From Candidatus Fibrimonadaceae bacterium (GTDB lineage: Bacteria; Fibrobacterota; Fibrobacteria; Fibrobacterales; Fibrobacteraceae): a stretch of DNA of 64,000 nucleotides. Shown here piece after piece: positions 18,484 to 28,401 of this stretch. The notes beneath the pieces are model-generated. The model was given only the letters and a program-made list of their open reading frames with translations. It did not search any database and was not told where the DNA came from. Positions within the stretch are counted from its first letter, which is position 1. The number at the start of each line of letters is the position of its first letter. The position numbers and the translations under genes were made by a program. Location of the stretch: positions 1 to 64,000 of the forward strand of contig JAITFP010000024.1 of NCBI GenBank assembly GCA_031281275.1. The letters run 5' to 3'.

Positions 18484-18648
18484 ATGAAAAAAGTATTCGG
18501 AAAAACGCTATGCGACCAATGCAAGGTTAAAGCGAGCATTATGACGGTTGCCGTTCAGAACGCAAATGAAAGCTATCCCAAGCTGCACAATTTTTGCTCG
18601 GATGAATGCAAGGAGTTGTGGAAGAAATCAAGCGGCGAACCAGTGTGA
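18484..18648 (+). CDS. Small Cys-rich (zinc-finger-like) protein, 54 aa
   Basis: MKKVFGKTLCDQCKVKASIMTVAVQNANESYPKLHNFCSDECKELWKKSSGEPV*; CxxC...CxxxC; upstream aaaggag SD. Confidence 0.65.
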   Translation: MKKVFGKTLCDQCKVKASIMTVAVQNANESYPKLHNFCSDECKELWKKSSGEPV

Positions 18649-18658
18649 GAAGGATTGT

Positions 18659-19840
18659 TCACTCCGCCGCCTTGAAATTGTAAACCTCTTTCCAATGGTC
18701 GAGCACTTCAACGGTGTCGCCTATGAAATTCATCAGATATTCCATTTTCTTGTAAGCCATAGGCGATTCGTCAAGTGTGGCTTCGTTCACGCAAGAACTC
18801 CACACGTTGCTCATTCTCTCTTTGTATTCTTCCATTGAGAAATTCTTTTTGGACATTGTCCTTGAAAGCACTCTCCCTGCTCCGTGCGGGGCAGAATAGT
18901 TCCATTCGGGATTGCCCTTTCCTTTGCATAGAAGCACACCGTCTGCCATATTTATGGGAATTAGACAAATTTCATCTTTCTGGGCAGAAATTGCACCTTT
19001 CCTTATTATCTCGCTATCTATGTCAATGTAGTTATGTACCGATTCAATGAGATTGCTTTTTTCAAAATTCAAATTGAAATGTCTAACAAGTTCCCATAGA
19101 ATTTTAGCGCGGTTAAATTCTGCGTATCTCTGGGCTAATTCCATAGCGTATATGTAGTCATCGTATAACTCACCAGATAAATAGCCTTTTTCGCCAACCT
19201 TTTTCTGAAAATGGTTTGCTATCTTCAGCCCAAAATTTCTGCTGCCGGTATGCACGGTTATGAATTTGCTTCCAGATGAATTTTCGTTTATAGCTATGAA
19301 ATGGTTGCCACCACCCAAAGTTCCCATAGATTGGGCTACATAATTCTTAGAACGAAAATTTAGCCCCAGTTTTTTAACCAATTCGTTCAATTCTTCAACA
19401 AATAGATGAAATGAATTTTTCGCCACTTTTGAATAAACGTCTTTGCATCTATCCTCGTCAAAATGTTTGTGAATTTCATATCCAGAAGGTATGCTTCTCC
19501 TAACCTGCACATCAAATTTTCTAAAATCAACTTCTGTTTTATCAATTGGATATGAGGCAACTCCGCATCCTATGTCCACTCCTATGTAATTTGGAACTGC
19601 CCACTGGCTGTTCATTGTTGAGGTGAATCCTATGCAAATGTTGTTTCCGGCGTGGCAGTCTGGCATTATTCTTATTTTTTCCTCAGCCAAAAATTCATTG
19701 TCCAGAACTTCTTTAATCTGGTTTATGCAGGCTTCTTCAACATCGCTTGCGTACACTATTGCTTTGGCTTTTTTGCCTGTTACTGCGAACACTCCAACAA
19801 CCTCGCCGCTATTTCTCCAAACACACGCGCTCCCGTGCAA
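18659..19840 (-). CDS. rtcB: RtcB-family RNA ligase
   Basis: IMPDCHAGNNICIGFT, NYIGVDIGCGVAS, MGTLGGGNHFIAIN, VHTGSRNFG, SAPHGAGRVLSRT. Confidence 0.93.
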   Translation of the reverse strand: MHGSACVWRNSGEVVGVFAVTGKKAKAIVYASDVEEACINQIKEVLDNEFLAEEKIRIMPDCHAGNNICIGFTSTMNSQWAVPNYIGVDIGCGVASYPIDKTEVDFRKFDVQVRRSIPSGYEIHKHFDEDRCKDVYSKVAKNSFHLFVEELNELVKKLGLNFRSKNYVAQSMGTLGGGNHFIAINENSSGSKFITVHTGSRNFGLKIANHFQKKVGEKGYLSGELYDDYIYAMELAQRYAEFNRAKILWELVRHFNLNFEKSNLIESVHNYIDIDSEIIRKGAISAQKDEICLIPINMADGVLLCKGKGNPEWNYSAPHGAGRVLSRTMSKKNFSMEEYKERMSNVWSSCVNEATLDESPMAYKKMEYLMNFIGDTVEVLDHWKEVYNFKAAE

Positions 19841-20517
19841 TTTGGGTTCGCAAGCACTGCGGGCAAACCATTTTCTCCGCCTTCCATAAGCGATGCTTCA
19901 ATGGGAATTTGCCCCAAAAAAGGAACTTCCATTTTTTCTGCTAAGTTTTTTGCTCCATCCTTGCCAAAAATAAAATGCTCTTTTTCGCATTTATCGCAAA
20001 TAAAACTGCTCATATTTTCAATTAAACCCAGAATAGGAACATTCAATTCCTTAAAAAGGTCAATGCCTTTTATGCAATCTGCAAGAGCCACTGCTTGCGG
20101 CGTGCTTACCATAATGGCACCATTCAATTTGCAGCCCTGAATAATGGAAAGCTGAACATCTCCTGTGCCTGGGGGCATATCTATGAATAATATATCCAAA
20201 TTTCCCCAATCCACAAAATTCAGCAAATTGTTAATCAAGGCTGCCGCCCTAGGACCTCTCCAGGCATTTGCCTTTTCTGCGGGAAATAATTGGGCAAGAG
20301 AGGCAACCTTAACTCCGTGCGAGAATGAGGGCACAACATCGCTGTTCAAGCCAAACATCAGCCCCATGCTCGGTCCATATAAATCGGCGTCCAAAATGCC
20401 AACAGATTTTCCTTCTAGGGCAGTTGCCATAGCAAGATTGGCGGCAACGGTGGATTTTCCAACACCGCCTTTGCCGCTTGCAATGGCTATTATTTTTTTT
20501 ATATCTTTTAACGACAT
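19780..20517 (-). CDS. mrp: Mrp/NBP35-family Fe-S cluster carrier P-loop ATPase
   Basis: IAIASGKGGVGKSTVAANLA, GILDADLYGPSMG, WRGPRAAALINNLL, LFIDMPPGTGDVQLS. Confidence 0.95.
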   Translation of the reverse strand: MSLKDIKKIIAIASGKGGVGKSTVAANLAMATALEGKSVGILDADLYGPSMGLMFGLNSDVVPSFSHGVKVASLAQLFPAEKANAWRGPRAAALINNLLNFVDWGNLDILFIDMPPGTGDVQLSIIQGCKLNGAIMVSTPQAVALADCIKGIDLFKELNVPILGLIENMSSFICDKCEKEHFIFGKDGAKNLAEKMEVPFLGQIPIEASLMEGGENGLPAVLANPNCTGARVFGEIAARLLECSQ

Positions 20518-20537
20518 CTTGTTATTTGGAGAATTTT

Positions 20538-22901
20538 ATGACTAAATATAGAAAACTTGCAGTAATTTTATCGCTATGCCTTGCGTTTGGCTGCCATAAT
20601 GCTAAACAAGGCGCAGAAATAAACAAAAACCAAATAGAGGCAAATGATTACATAGAAGTGCTGGCTGTGACAAAGCAAATTTCTGCCCAAGATGTTTCTG
20701 GTAGCTTAAAAACAAAAATCAGGGAAATAACGAAAAGAATGGAGAATCCAAAAACAGCAGATGACTTTTTTTTGAAAGCCTACATTGCAGAGATAGACGA
20801 AGATAAAGACGAGGCAATAAAATATTACAACAAAACCATTGAGTTAAAAGCCAATTATGCAAGAGCCTATTACTACCTAGGAGCGATATATGTTGGCAAA
20901 AAAGATTTGGACAAGGCAATGGATTGCTTTAAAAAATATTTAGATTTAAAGCCCAGTTATCCAAACAATGTTGAAGCCAGTATTACTTTGGCATTTCTTT
21001 ATTATTTTAAATACGATTACAAAACCGCAGATGAATATTTCAAAAAAGTAATTGAATATTCGCCAGATAAAGCAGAGGCATATTACGATATTGGGGATAT
21101 TTATTATGATAGAATAAAGAATGCTGAAAAGGCGGTGGAATATTTTAAACACGCCATTGAGCAAAAAACCGATTTTGCCGATGCATATTCCTATTTGGGA
21201 ACCATTAGCAGAGACGAAGAGGATTATGCCAAAGCCATAGAATACTATGAAAAAGCCATTCAGTTGAACCCCAGCCCCAAAGCGGAATATGCCGCGCTTC
21301 ACGGCATTGGAACAGCTTATTTTTATAAACTGGATTTTGATAAGGCAATAGAATATTATAAAAAAGCCATTGATTTGAAAATTGAAGAAGGTGATGCAAA
21401 TATATATTTCAATATAGGGATTGCATACATAAGAAAACAAGATTACGATAAATCTATGGAATATTTGAAAAAAGTTGTTGACTTGAATCCTAAACACGTA
21501 AAGGCATACAGAACTATGGGAAGCATTTACAGCATAAAACGCAATTACGCCAAGGCAATTGAATTTTATGAAACGGCTATTAAATTAGACCCCAAAATAG
21601 ACGCATACATCAGCATAGGCAGTGCCTATTACAAAAAGCAAAATTACGATAAGGCATTGGAGTATTGGGAAAAAGCCATTAAATATCAACCCGAAGACAA
21701 AGCCGAAATATATGACCTTATTAGCGGCATTTATTTTCACAAAAAGGATTACGATAAAGCAATAGAATATTTGAACAAAGCCATCAGTTTAAACTCCGCT
21801 AAAAATTTGCCTTATGCCTACAACAATATAGGTGAAGTGTATTTTTTCAAACATGAATACGATAAAGCAATAGAATACACAAAAAAAGCCATTGATTTGG
21901 ATTCTACTATGCAAGAATCATATCTCTATATGGGCGAGGCTTTAATAAAAAAGGGAAATAAAGCTAATGGTACAGAATACAAAATGAAAGCCATAGAAAT
22001 GGGCTATATGTTGCCAGAAGCCAAGCAAACTCCGGTTGAGGAGCTTTCCGAATACTTAACGGCAAAATATAAAATGCTAACCGAAGCAATAACAACCCCA
22101 AAAACTGCGAATGAATTTTTCTTAAAAGGCTATGTTGCCGAAATAAACAAGCAGCAAGATGCGGCAATAAAATATTATGCCCAGGCAGTACAATTAAAAC
22201 CTGATTTTGCTCAGGCGTATAAAAATATGGGCGATATTTTCAGAAACAAAAAAAATTACAGTGAGGCGGCAAAAAATTATAAAAAAGCCGTTGAATATAA
22301 TCCTAGTTACGCACAGACATACAAATATATGGAAGATGGTTATTTTACAAAAGATTTTTATGTTGATTCCAGAAATGGCAAAATCTATAAATATGTAAAA
22401 ATAGACAAGCAAACTTGGATGTCAGAAAATATAAATTATAAAATAGGCAATTCCTGGTGCTTTGATGACCTTAAAGAGAACTGCGAAAAATACGGCAGAC
22501 TTTACGACTGGAACTCCGCAAAGAATGCCTGCCCCGCAGGCTGGCATTTGCCAAGCCAAGAGGAGTGGCAAAAACTCATAGATTTTGCCGGAGGCAAAGA
22601 CAATGCCAGAGCTATTAAATCAAAGCACAGTTGGAGCAGGGGAGGCGGAACAGACGATTTTGGCTTTTATGCAATGCCGGGCGGTCTCCGCAAATCCTCT
22701 CGTTTTACCGGAATAGATTTGCAGGCAGCTTGGTGGACTGCCACGGAGCAGGAGCATTTGGATGTTGCTGCGAAATATGTATTAATCAACCAATATTGCT
22801 CTGAAATGGGTTATATTTGTTATGATGTTATGCTCTCGGATGTAGGTTCCAAGAGCGAATTTGGACTTTCTGTTCGATGCGTGAAAACTATAGGAGGTTA
22901 A
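20538..22901 (+). CDS. TPR-repeat lipoprotein with C-terminal FISUMP domain
   Basis: Lipobox CLAFGCHN; many YDKAIEYYKKAI TPR units; C-terminal FYVDSRNGKIYKYVKIDKQTWMSENINY..GWHLPSQEEWQ..SVRCVKT; start moved to internal ATG. Confidence 0.92.
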   Translation: MTKYRKLAVILSLCLAFGCHNAKQGAEINKNQIEANDYIEVLAVTKQISAQDVSGSLKTKIREITKRMENPKTADDFFLKAYIAEIDEDKDEAIKYYNKTIELKANYARAYYYLGAIYVGKKDLDKAMDCFKKYLDLKPSYPNNVEASITLAFLYYFKYDYKTADEYFKKVIEYSPDKAEAYYDIGDIYYDRIKNAEKAVEYFKHAIEQKTDFADAYSYLGTISRDEEDYAKAIEYYEKAIQLNPSPKAEYAALHGIGTAYFYKLDFDKAIEYYKKAIDLKIEEGDANIYFNIGIAYIRKQDYDKSMEYLKKVVDLNPKHVKAYRTMGSIYSIKRNYAKAIEFYETAIKLDPKIDAYISIGSAYYKKQNYDKALEYWEKAIKYQPEDKAEIYDLISGIYFHKKDYDKAIEYLNKAISLNSAKNLPYAYNNIGEVYFFKHEYDKAIEYTKKAIDLDSTMQESYLYMGEALIKKGNKANGTEYKMKAIEMGYMLPEAKQTPVEELSEYLTAKYKMLTEAITTPKTANEFFLKGYVAEINKQQDAAIKYYAQAVQLKPDFAQAYKNMGDIFRNKKNYSEAAKNYKKAVEYNPSYAQTYKYMEDGYFTKDFYVDSRNGKIYKYVKIDKQTWMSENINYKIGNSWCFDDLKENCEKYGRLYDWNSAKNACPAGWHLPSQEEWQKLIDFAGGKDNARAIKSKHSWSRGGGTDDFGFYAMPGGLRKSSRFTGIDLQAAWWTATEQEHLDVAAKYVLINQYCSEMGYICYDVMLSDVGSKSEFGLSVRCVKTIGG

Positions 22902-22902
22902 A

Positions 22903-23601
22903 ATGGACACAACAGATGAGGTTATAGAATTCCTGAAAAATGAAGGCTATGGAGTTTTCGTGATAGTCGAAAATGAAGTATCCAATAGTATTATTATTAC
23001 ATCGGGAGGCAGTATAAAAGTTGTAGGCTTGTATGAGCATACTACCGTTAAAACAGCTGACACTTTCGGTATAGAAAACGATAAGATTGTGAATTTAAAA
23101 TACAAAACTCATTCTATTCAAATACCAAAATTTCTAATTGAGGTTGTTAAAAATTACTTGCCAGCTCCTAACGCCAGCTTAGAGAATACCAAGCCTTCGT
23201 TCAGTATAATGGATTTCTTGAACGATTCTTCTACATACATTCCGAAGCTGGCGAAACTGAGCAGATGGGAGCAAGATTACTTGGCTATAGAGTTGCTGAA
23301 ATATATAAAAAAGAACGATAAGAAAGACGAGCCAATCGTTAACTTTGCCAAAAGCATAGAGGATTTCTTGATTACGATAAATATCATAACAGCGAATTCT
23401 TTTTACCTAGTTTTGTTTGATAACATTAATTCTTGGGGTAATCATTTTCATAGCAAGTTGCACAATACACTTGAACTAAGGGCTAAGACCTGGAAAAAAT
23501 TAGACCTAATTAACACGAGCAAGCAAGGTAAAATTGTTTTTAATTCATATATGCGCAATGTAGTGAATGCGAAATTCAATGAGTTGTTTAATATGGAGTA
23601 G
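22903..23601 (+). CDS. Hypothetical protein
   Basis: 232 aa ORF with aggaggttaaaatg start, directly after the TPR-FISUMP gene. Confidence 0.7.
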   Translation: MDTTDEVIEFLKNEGYGVFVIVENEVSNSIIITSGGSIKVVGLYEHTTVKTADTFGIENDKIVNLKYKTHSIQIPKFLIEVVKNYLPAPNASLENTKPSFSIMDFLNDSSTYIPKLAKLSRWEQDYLAIELLKYIKKNDKKDEPIVNFAKSIEDFLITINIITANSFYLVLFDNINSWGNHFHSKLHNTLELRAKTWKKLDLINTSKQGKIVFNSYMRNVVNAKFNELFNME

Positions 23602-23611
23602 GGGTGCATAT

Positions 23612-24577
23612 ATGGTTTTGAGATTTTTTCTATTCTCAGTTATTTTTCTTTTTACGTCTTGCACCGAAGTGGGCAAGCGCGACAACCCCGATGACCCAGA
23701 CGGCATCAATTACCAAGGAGACCAATCTTCGAGTTCCTCGTATGTTGCACCACCTCCATCGTCTTCGTCAAGCTCTGTGCCGAGCAGTAGCTCTACTGCG
23801 CCGCCACCTTCATCTTCATCGTCAAGCTCAATGCCGAGCAGTAGCTCTGCTGTGCCAGTTGTGCCCAGTTCAAGCTCTGTGCCGAGCAGTAGCTCTGTTG
23901 CACCGCCACCTTCATCGTCTAGTTCAAAGCCGAGCAGTAGTTCTGTTACGCCAGCTGTACCCAGTTCAAGCTCTGTGCCAACTGAATCTGGAGTTATTTT
24001 AGGTACTCCTGTACCTTACGAGGGCGAGACTTACCAGACGGTTGTAATTGGCACACAGACTTGGTTCAAGCGTAATTTGAATTATGCTGTTGCAGGTAGC
24101 AAGTGTGGCAATGGCAGCAGTCTAAGCGATGCAAATACTACGACTTGTGCTACCTACGGTAGGCTGTACAATTGGGCAACAGCAATGGCTTTGGATGCTG
24201 CCTGCAATTCCAGTTCTTGTGCTTCTCAAATAAACCCAAAGCACAAGGGCATTTGCCCTAGTGGTTGGCATATACCTAGCAATAATGATTGGAATACTTT
24301 GATGACGGCAGTTGGAGGAGCTTCAACCGCAGGCAAGTATTTGAAAACTGGCGATTGGGATGGCGAGGATAAGTATGGTTTTTCCGCCCTGCCGGGCGGC
24401 TACGGCAGTTCTAATGGCGATTTCTACGATGTCGGCGACTACGGCTACTGGTGGACGGCTACGGAGTATAGTGCTTTAGGCACCTACTATCGGGTTATGT
24501 ACTACAGCCTCGACAATGTGGACAGCTACGCCATCGGTAAGCCGCTCCTATACTCTGTGCGTTGTGTCCAGGACTAG
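23612..24577 (+). CDS. FISUMP-domain lipoprotein with Ser/Pro-rich linker
   Basis: MVLRFFLFSVIFLFTSCTEVGKRDNP lipoprotein leader; SSSSS(V/M)PSSSS linker; FISUMP core. Confidence 0.92.
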   Translation: MVLRFFLFSVIFLFTSCTEVGKRDNPDDPDGINYQGDQSSSSSYVAPPPSSSSSSVPSSSSTAPPPSSSSSSSMPSSSSAVPVVPSSSSVPSSSSVAPPPSSSSSKPSSSSVTPAVPSSSSVPTESGVILGTPVPYEGETYQTVVIGTQTWFKRNLNYAVAGSKCGNGSSLSDANTTTCATYGRLYNWATAMALDAACNSSSCASQINPKHKGICPSGWHIPSNNDWNTLMTAVGGASTAGKYLKTGDWDGEDKYGFSALPGGYGSSNGDFYDVGDYGYWWTATEYSALGTYYRVMYYSLDNVDSYAIGKPLLYSVRCVQD

Positions 24578-24618
24578 GGCGAAGCCCATCGCTAGCCGGA
24601 AGGCGGGCGGTGTTGTTG

Positions 24619-25047
24619 TTAGGCAATAGGATAATTGTATAGAGATTCCAAAAATTCTATTGGGGTTATAGCTTTCACGACTGAATTAACAAAATCTTTT
24701 TTATTTCTTGTTATAACAAAATCCATATTTTCTCTTTCTGCACTAGAAACAAGAACTGCATCTTCAAAATCCGACACAGAGGATAATAAAGCATTTTGAA
24801 TATCGTGTCTAGTTGTATCGCAAAAAATCGCAAATTTTGAAATTTGAATAATTGCTTTTTTTGCCTCTTCCAAACTGCCAGTATGACGTTTAACCAAATA
24901 AAAAATATCTTTAGCAGAACTTGCACTGAAATAGCATATTACATCTGTATCTGCAACATATTTAAGCAAGGCAACAGCATCCTTGTAAGACGGCTCTCGT
25001 TTTTCTATAACGTCCATCATTATGTTTGTATCTAATAAAATTTTCAT
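24619..25047 (-). CDS. PIN-domain toxin
   Basis: MKILLDTNIMMDVIEKREPS, SASSAKDIFYLVKR, SDFEDAVLVSSAE, FVITRNKKDF. Confidence 0.88.
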   Translation of the reverse strand: MKILLDTNIMMDVIEKREPSYKDAVALLKYVADTDVICYFSASSAKDIFYLVKRHTGSLEEAKKAIIQISKFAIFCDTTRHDIQNALLSSVSDFEDAVLVSSAERENMDFVITRNKKDFVNSVVKAITPIEFLESLYNYPIA

Positions 25048-25271
25048 TGTCTTGATAACCTTTCTCGCTTTACGTCATCTAGGGTTAATGTATTTCCTTC
25101 ACAAATACCCAATAGATTTTCTATAGCTTCATTTTTTTCCTTAACAGAATTTCGCTTAATCTCGTGTTCGATAGGCAAAAATGTTACGAATACTTCGCAT
25201 CTCTCAAAATTTGGAACAGACTCTTTTATTTTAACCGTTCCTTTTTCATAAATACCTTGCACTGTTAACAT
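25044..25271 (-). CDS. Antitoxin partner of PIN toxin
   Basis: MLTVQGIYEKGTVKIKESVPNFERCEVFVTFLP; ATGA overlap with the toxin. Confidence 0.75.
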   Translation of the reverse strand: MLTVQGIYEKGTVKIKESVPNFERCEVFVTFLPIEHEIKRNSVKEKNEAIENLLGICEGNTLTLDDVKRERLSRQ

Positions 25272-25332
25272 AAAATCCTCTTTTAGAATAATATAGATAA
25301 ATCGGGATCATCAAGGTTCAGACAAAAGGAAT

Positions 25333-26094
25333 TTACCTAACAGCTCGCCCCTTAATCTCGCTTCTCCTGAAAAATCCCTTTTCGCGGCTGTCGTAGCATA
25401 GCTTGTGTTGCCTTGGTTTTTCGCAAGATAGATAAAAAAGTTCTTCTTCAACGGTGAAATCGGTTATTTCCAAAGAATCTAAAAATACTTTTCTTTTAAA
25501 ATGAATGCTATCTATTGCCGGAAAAATTTTTTGCAGTTGGAGTTCCAAAAGTCTCAGCTCTTGCCATGGTAAAAAAGGCACTTCTTTCTCGGAGGCGGGG
25601 CGGCCGGAAATGCTTGCCCTGCCAACATAAGAAAAAGGGATTTCCTTTTCCTTGCTGCTTAGGGAAATATTCGTTTTGATTTTTTTATCGGGGAATTGTT
25701 CCCTGTGCAGAGAATAAGCAGCATCCCAGAGCATAGGATTTAAATCTTCAAAAATTATGGTATCGCCTTTTTTGGGAATGCTAAAAGAGAGCGTATCAAA
25801 AGGAGTGGAGATTTTTATTTTATCTCCACTTTTTCCTATTTGCCTTAATATAATTGAATTTCCATTGCTTATCTTAACCAGCAACAAATTTCCCTTTCTG
25901 GCTTTTTCCTTGCAAAATTCAAACTCGCACACAAAAACGCGCTTTCCTTCAAATTTCCAAACCGAAAAAACAAAAAATCTCAGGAAAAGCACAAACGCAA
26001 TAATGCAGGCGCATAGGAACAATATTCTCCACGCTCTAAACGCCGAAGATTTTTTAAGGGTTTTCTTTATAATTTTTTCTATATTGCCTTGCAT
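25333..26094 (-). CDS. Membrane protein with S26 signal-peptidase-like fold (divergent)
   Basis: Single TM segment followed by KKARKGNLLLVKISNGNSIILRQIGKSGDKI and KKGDTIIFEDLNP; start position uncertain. Confidence 0.5.
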   Translation of the reverse strand: MQGNIEKIIKKTLKKSSAFRAWRILFLCACIIAFVLFLRFFVFSVWKFEGKRVFVCEFEFCKEKARKGNLLLVKISNGNSIILRQIGKSGDKIKISTPFDTLSFSIPKKGDTIIFEDLNPMLWDAAYSLHREQFPDKKIKTNISLSSKEKEIPFSYVGRASISGRPASEKEVPFLPWQELRLLELQLQKIFPAIDSIHFKRKVFLDSLEITDFTVEEELFYLSCEKPRQHKLCYDSREKGFFRRSEIKGRAVR

Positions 26095-26120
26095 CTGCCT
26101 AAATTTAGGAAATTTTGAAA

Positions 26121-27329
26121 ATGGGAAACGCTGATATTGCCGCAAGTATTGCTGAGGTAGCAAAAAATGCTTCGCTTGAACTTAGAACTTTGAGCTTTGA
26201 GCTTCGCAATAGGGCTTTGCAAAAAGTGGCGGTTTCCATTCGTGCTAATGAGGCAGGGATTATAGAAGAAAATAAAAAAGATGTTGAGGCGGCAAAAGAT
26301 GGTGGTTTAACCAGTTATATGATAGATCGCCTTGCCCTTAATCCCAAACGCATAGAAGATATGGCACGTGGCGTGGAAGAAATTGCCTCTTTTGCAGACC
26401 CTCTTGGCAAAGTTTTGGAACATAGAACTCTAAAAAACGGCATAGACATTAGCCGCATTAGCGTTCCGCTGGGGGCAATTTTCTTTATTTACGAAAGCCG
26501 CCCCAATGTTACGGTGGACGGTGCAGCTCTCTGCTTTAAAGCTGGCAATGCGGTTATTTTGCGTGGTGGCAAGGAATCTGTGCATTCAAGCTCTTTTTTG
26601 GCAAAATTATTTTGCGAAGCCATTGCCTCAGAAGGCATTTCAAAAAACGCAGTTCAATACATAGATAACCCAGATCGCGAATTGCTCGGTGAATTGCTAA
26701 AGCAGAATAAATATTTAGATTTGGTTATACCCAGAGGCGGAGAGGGTTTAATAAGGGCTGTGAGTGAACAGTCAAAAATTCCTGTTATAAAGCATTTCAA
26801 TGGAATTTGCCACGTTTATATAGACAAAAGCGCAGATTTGGAAAAAGCCGCTAGTATTTTATATAATGCAAAAGTACAACGCCCAAGCGTATGCAATGCC
26901 GCAGAAACCGTGCTTTTCCACAAAGAATTACCTAGTGATGCCGTAGAGAGAATTTTGGCTCCTTTAAAAGAAGCGAGTGTAAAATTTCATTACGATAAGT
27001 TTGGAATAGAATATTTGGATTTGCAAATTTCGGTTGGCTATGTGGAGGGAGTTAAGGAGGCTTGCGAGCATATAGAAAAATACGGCAGCCACCACACAGA
27101 TGCAATAGTTGCAGAAGAGAGTGAGGCATTGGAATATTTTGCAAATAATGTTGATAGTTCCAGCGTTATGCTGAATGCGAGCACTCGTTTTGCGGATGGA
27201 GGCGAGTATGGGCTGGGCGCAGAAGTTGGGATTTCTACCGATAAATTGCATGCGAGAGGTCCTATGGGTGTGGAAAGCCTTTGCAGCTACAAATGGTTGT
27301 TAAAAGGCAATGGGCAGGTGAGAGGGTAG
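26121..27329 (+). CDS. proA: Gamma-glutamyl phosphate reductase
   Basis: GAIFFIYESRPNVTVDGAALCFKAGNAVILRGGKE, VIPRGGEGLIRAV, HFNGICHVYID, ASTRFADGGEYGLGAEVGISTDKLHARGPMG. Confidence 0.95.
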   Translation: MGNADIAASIAEVAKNASLELRTLSFELRNRALQKVAVSIRANEAGIIEENKKDVEAAKDGGLTSYMIDRLALNPKRIEDMARGVEEIASFADPLGKVLEHRTLKNGIDISRISVPLGAIFFIYESRPNVTVDGAALCFKAGNAVILRGGKESVHSSSFLAKLFCEAIASEGISKNAVQYIDNPDRELLGELLKQNKYLDLVIPRGGEGLIRAVSEQSKIPVIKHFNGICHVYIDKSADLEKAASILYNAKVQRPSVCNAAETVLFHKELPSDAVERILAPLKEASVKFHYDKFGIEYLDLQISVGYVEGVKEACEHIEKYGSHHTDAIVAEESEALEYFANNVDSSSVMLNASTRFADGGEYGLGAEVGISTDKLHARGPMGVESLCSYKWLLKGNGQVRG

Positions 27330-27330
27330 T

Positions 27331-28401
27331 ATGCATTTGAGAAAACTGAATTATTTTGAACACGCAAACGAACCTAATGCTTGGTCGCTTGGTGGTTTGA
27401 TTTTAGATAACATAAATCTTATTGTTGGCAAAAATGCAACTGGGAAAACAAATACAATCATAAGAATAGCTTGGCTTGGGAATATGCTAGCCGGAACTAT
27501 GCCGCAGTTGCTCAGTTCTGGCAATTATGATGTTGAGTTTTCTGATGATAGCGATATATATAGGTATAAGCTTGTTCTTTCGCTGCAAAAGGTGGAATAT
27601 GAAGAATTGGTGATAAATAACGAAGTGAAGTTGAAGAGAGAAAGCGATGGCAAGGGAGAAATTTATTCTTCTCAATTCAATACCAATATGAATTTTCAAA
27701 TACAACCGAGTCAGCTTGCCGCTACTTCAAAAAGAGATTCTATTCAGCATCCCTTTTTGGAAAAACTTGCAAAATGGGCAGAAGGGCTTAAGATGTATGC
27801 TTTTTCAAAGCTCGGCAGGGAGGCAAATCCAAGGAATGCCAATTCGGCAATAAATTTATATACCAATGGAGAGCGTGAATTTGGGCAGGGTTTTAAAGAA
27901 AGCATTATAAATTCAATGCAAGAAATAGGTTATGAGCTTACGGCACTGGGCACAACCGCGCTTGGATTAAATTCAGTGCTTTATGTAAATGAAAAAAACA
28001 GCAATGCAAATATATTGCAAAATCAAATGTCTCAGGGAATGGTTAGGGCACTCTCTCTTGTGATTCAAATAACATACAATACCTTTAAAGATTTGCCTAC
28101 CACCATACTCATTGACGATATAGGTGAGGGACTTGATTTTGACCGTTCAAGCAGCGTTATAAAATTGTTATCAAGAGTTGCGGAAAATGGAAAATGTCAG
28201 CTCATTATGTCAACAAACGATAGATATGTGATGAACAATATACCTTTGGAACATTGGCAGGTTATACAGAGAACAGGTGGGGAATGCAAAACTTATAATT
28301 ACCACAACAGCAAAGAGATTTTTGAAAAGTTTGCATATACGGGCTTGAATAATTTTGATTTTTTGGCTATGGATTTTATCAATTCCGGTGTTGATGAATG
28401 A
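27331..28401 (+). CDS. ABC-type/OLD-like AAA ATPase
   Basis: LIVGKNATGKTNTIIRIAWLG Walker A; SQGMVRALSLVIQITYN signature-like; TTILIDDIGEGLDFDRSSSVIKLL Walker B; IMSTNDRYVMNN. Confidence 0.88.
   Translation: MHLRKLNYFEHANEPNAWSLGGLILDNINLIVGKNATGKTNTIIRIAWLGNMLAGTMPQLLSSGNYDVEFSDDSDIYRYKLVLSLQKVEYEELVINNEVKLKRESDGKGEIYSSQFNTNMNFQIQPSQLAATSKRDSIQHPFLEKLAKWAEGLKMYAFSKLGREANPRNANSAINLYTNGEREFGQGFKESIINSMQEIGYELTALGTTALGLNSVLYVNEKNSNANILQNQMSQGMVRALSLVIQITYNTFKDLPTTILIDDIGEGLDFDRSSSVIKLLSRVAENGKCQLIMSTNDRYVMNNIPLEHWQVIQRTGGECKTYNYHNSKEIFEKFAYTGLNNFDFLAMDFINSGVDE

Noticed and set aside
20946-21497. 183-aa antisense ORF opposite the TPR array
   Set aside because: Repetitive hydrophobic shadow of TPR codons.
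23691-24002. Alternate-frame ORF (QALCRAVALL repeats) over the Ser-rich linker, and the similar 31382..31660
   Set aside because: Frame-shifted reading of the repetitive Ser/Pro linker; no start context or domain.
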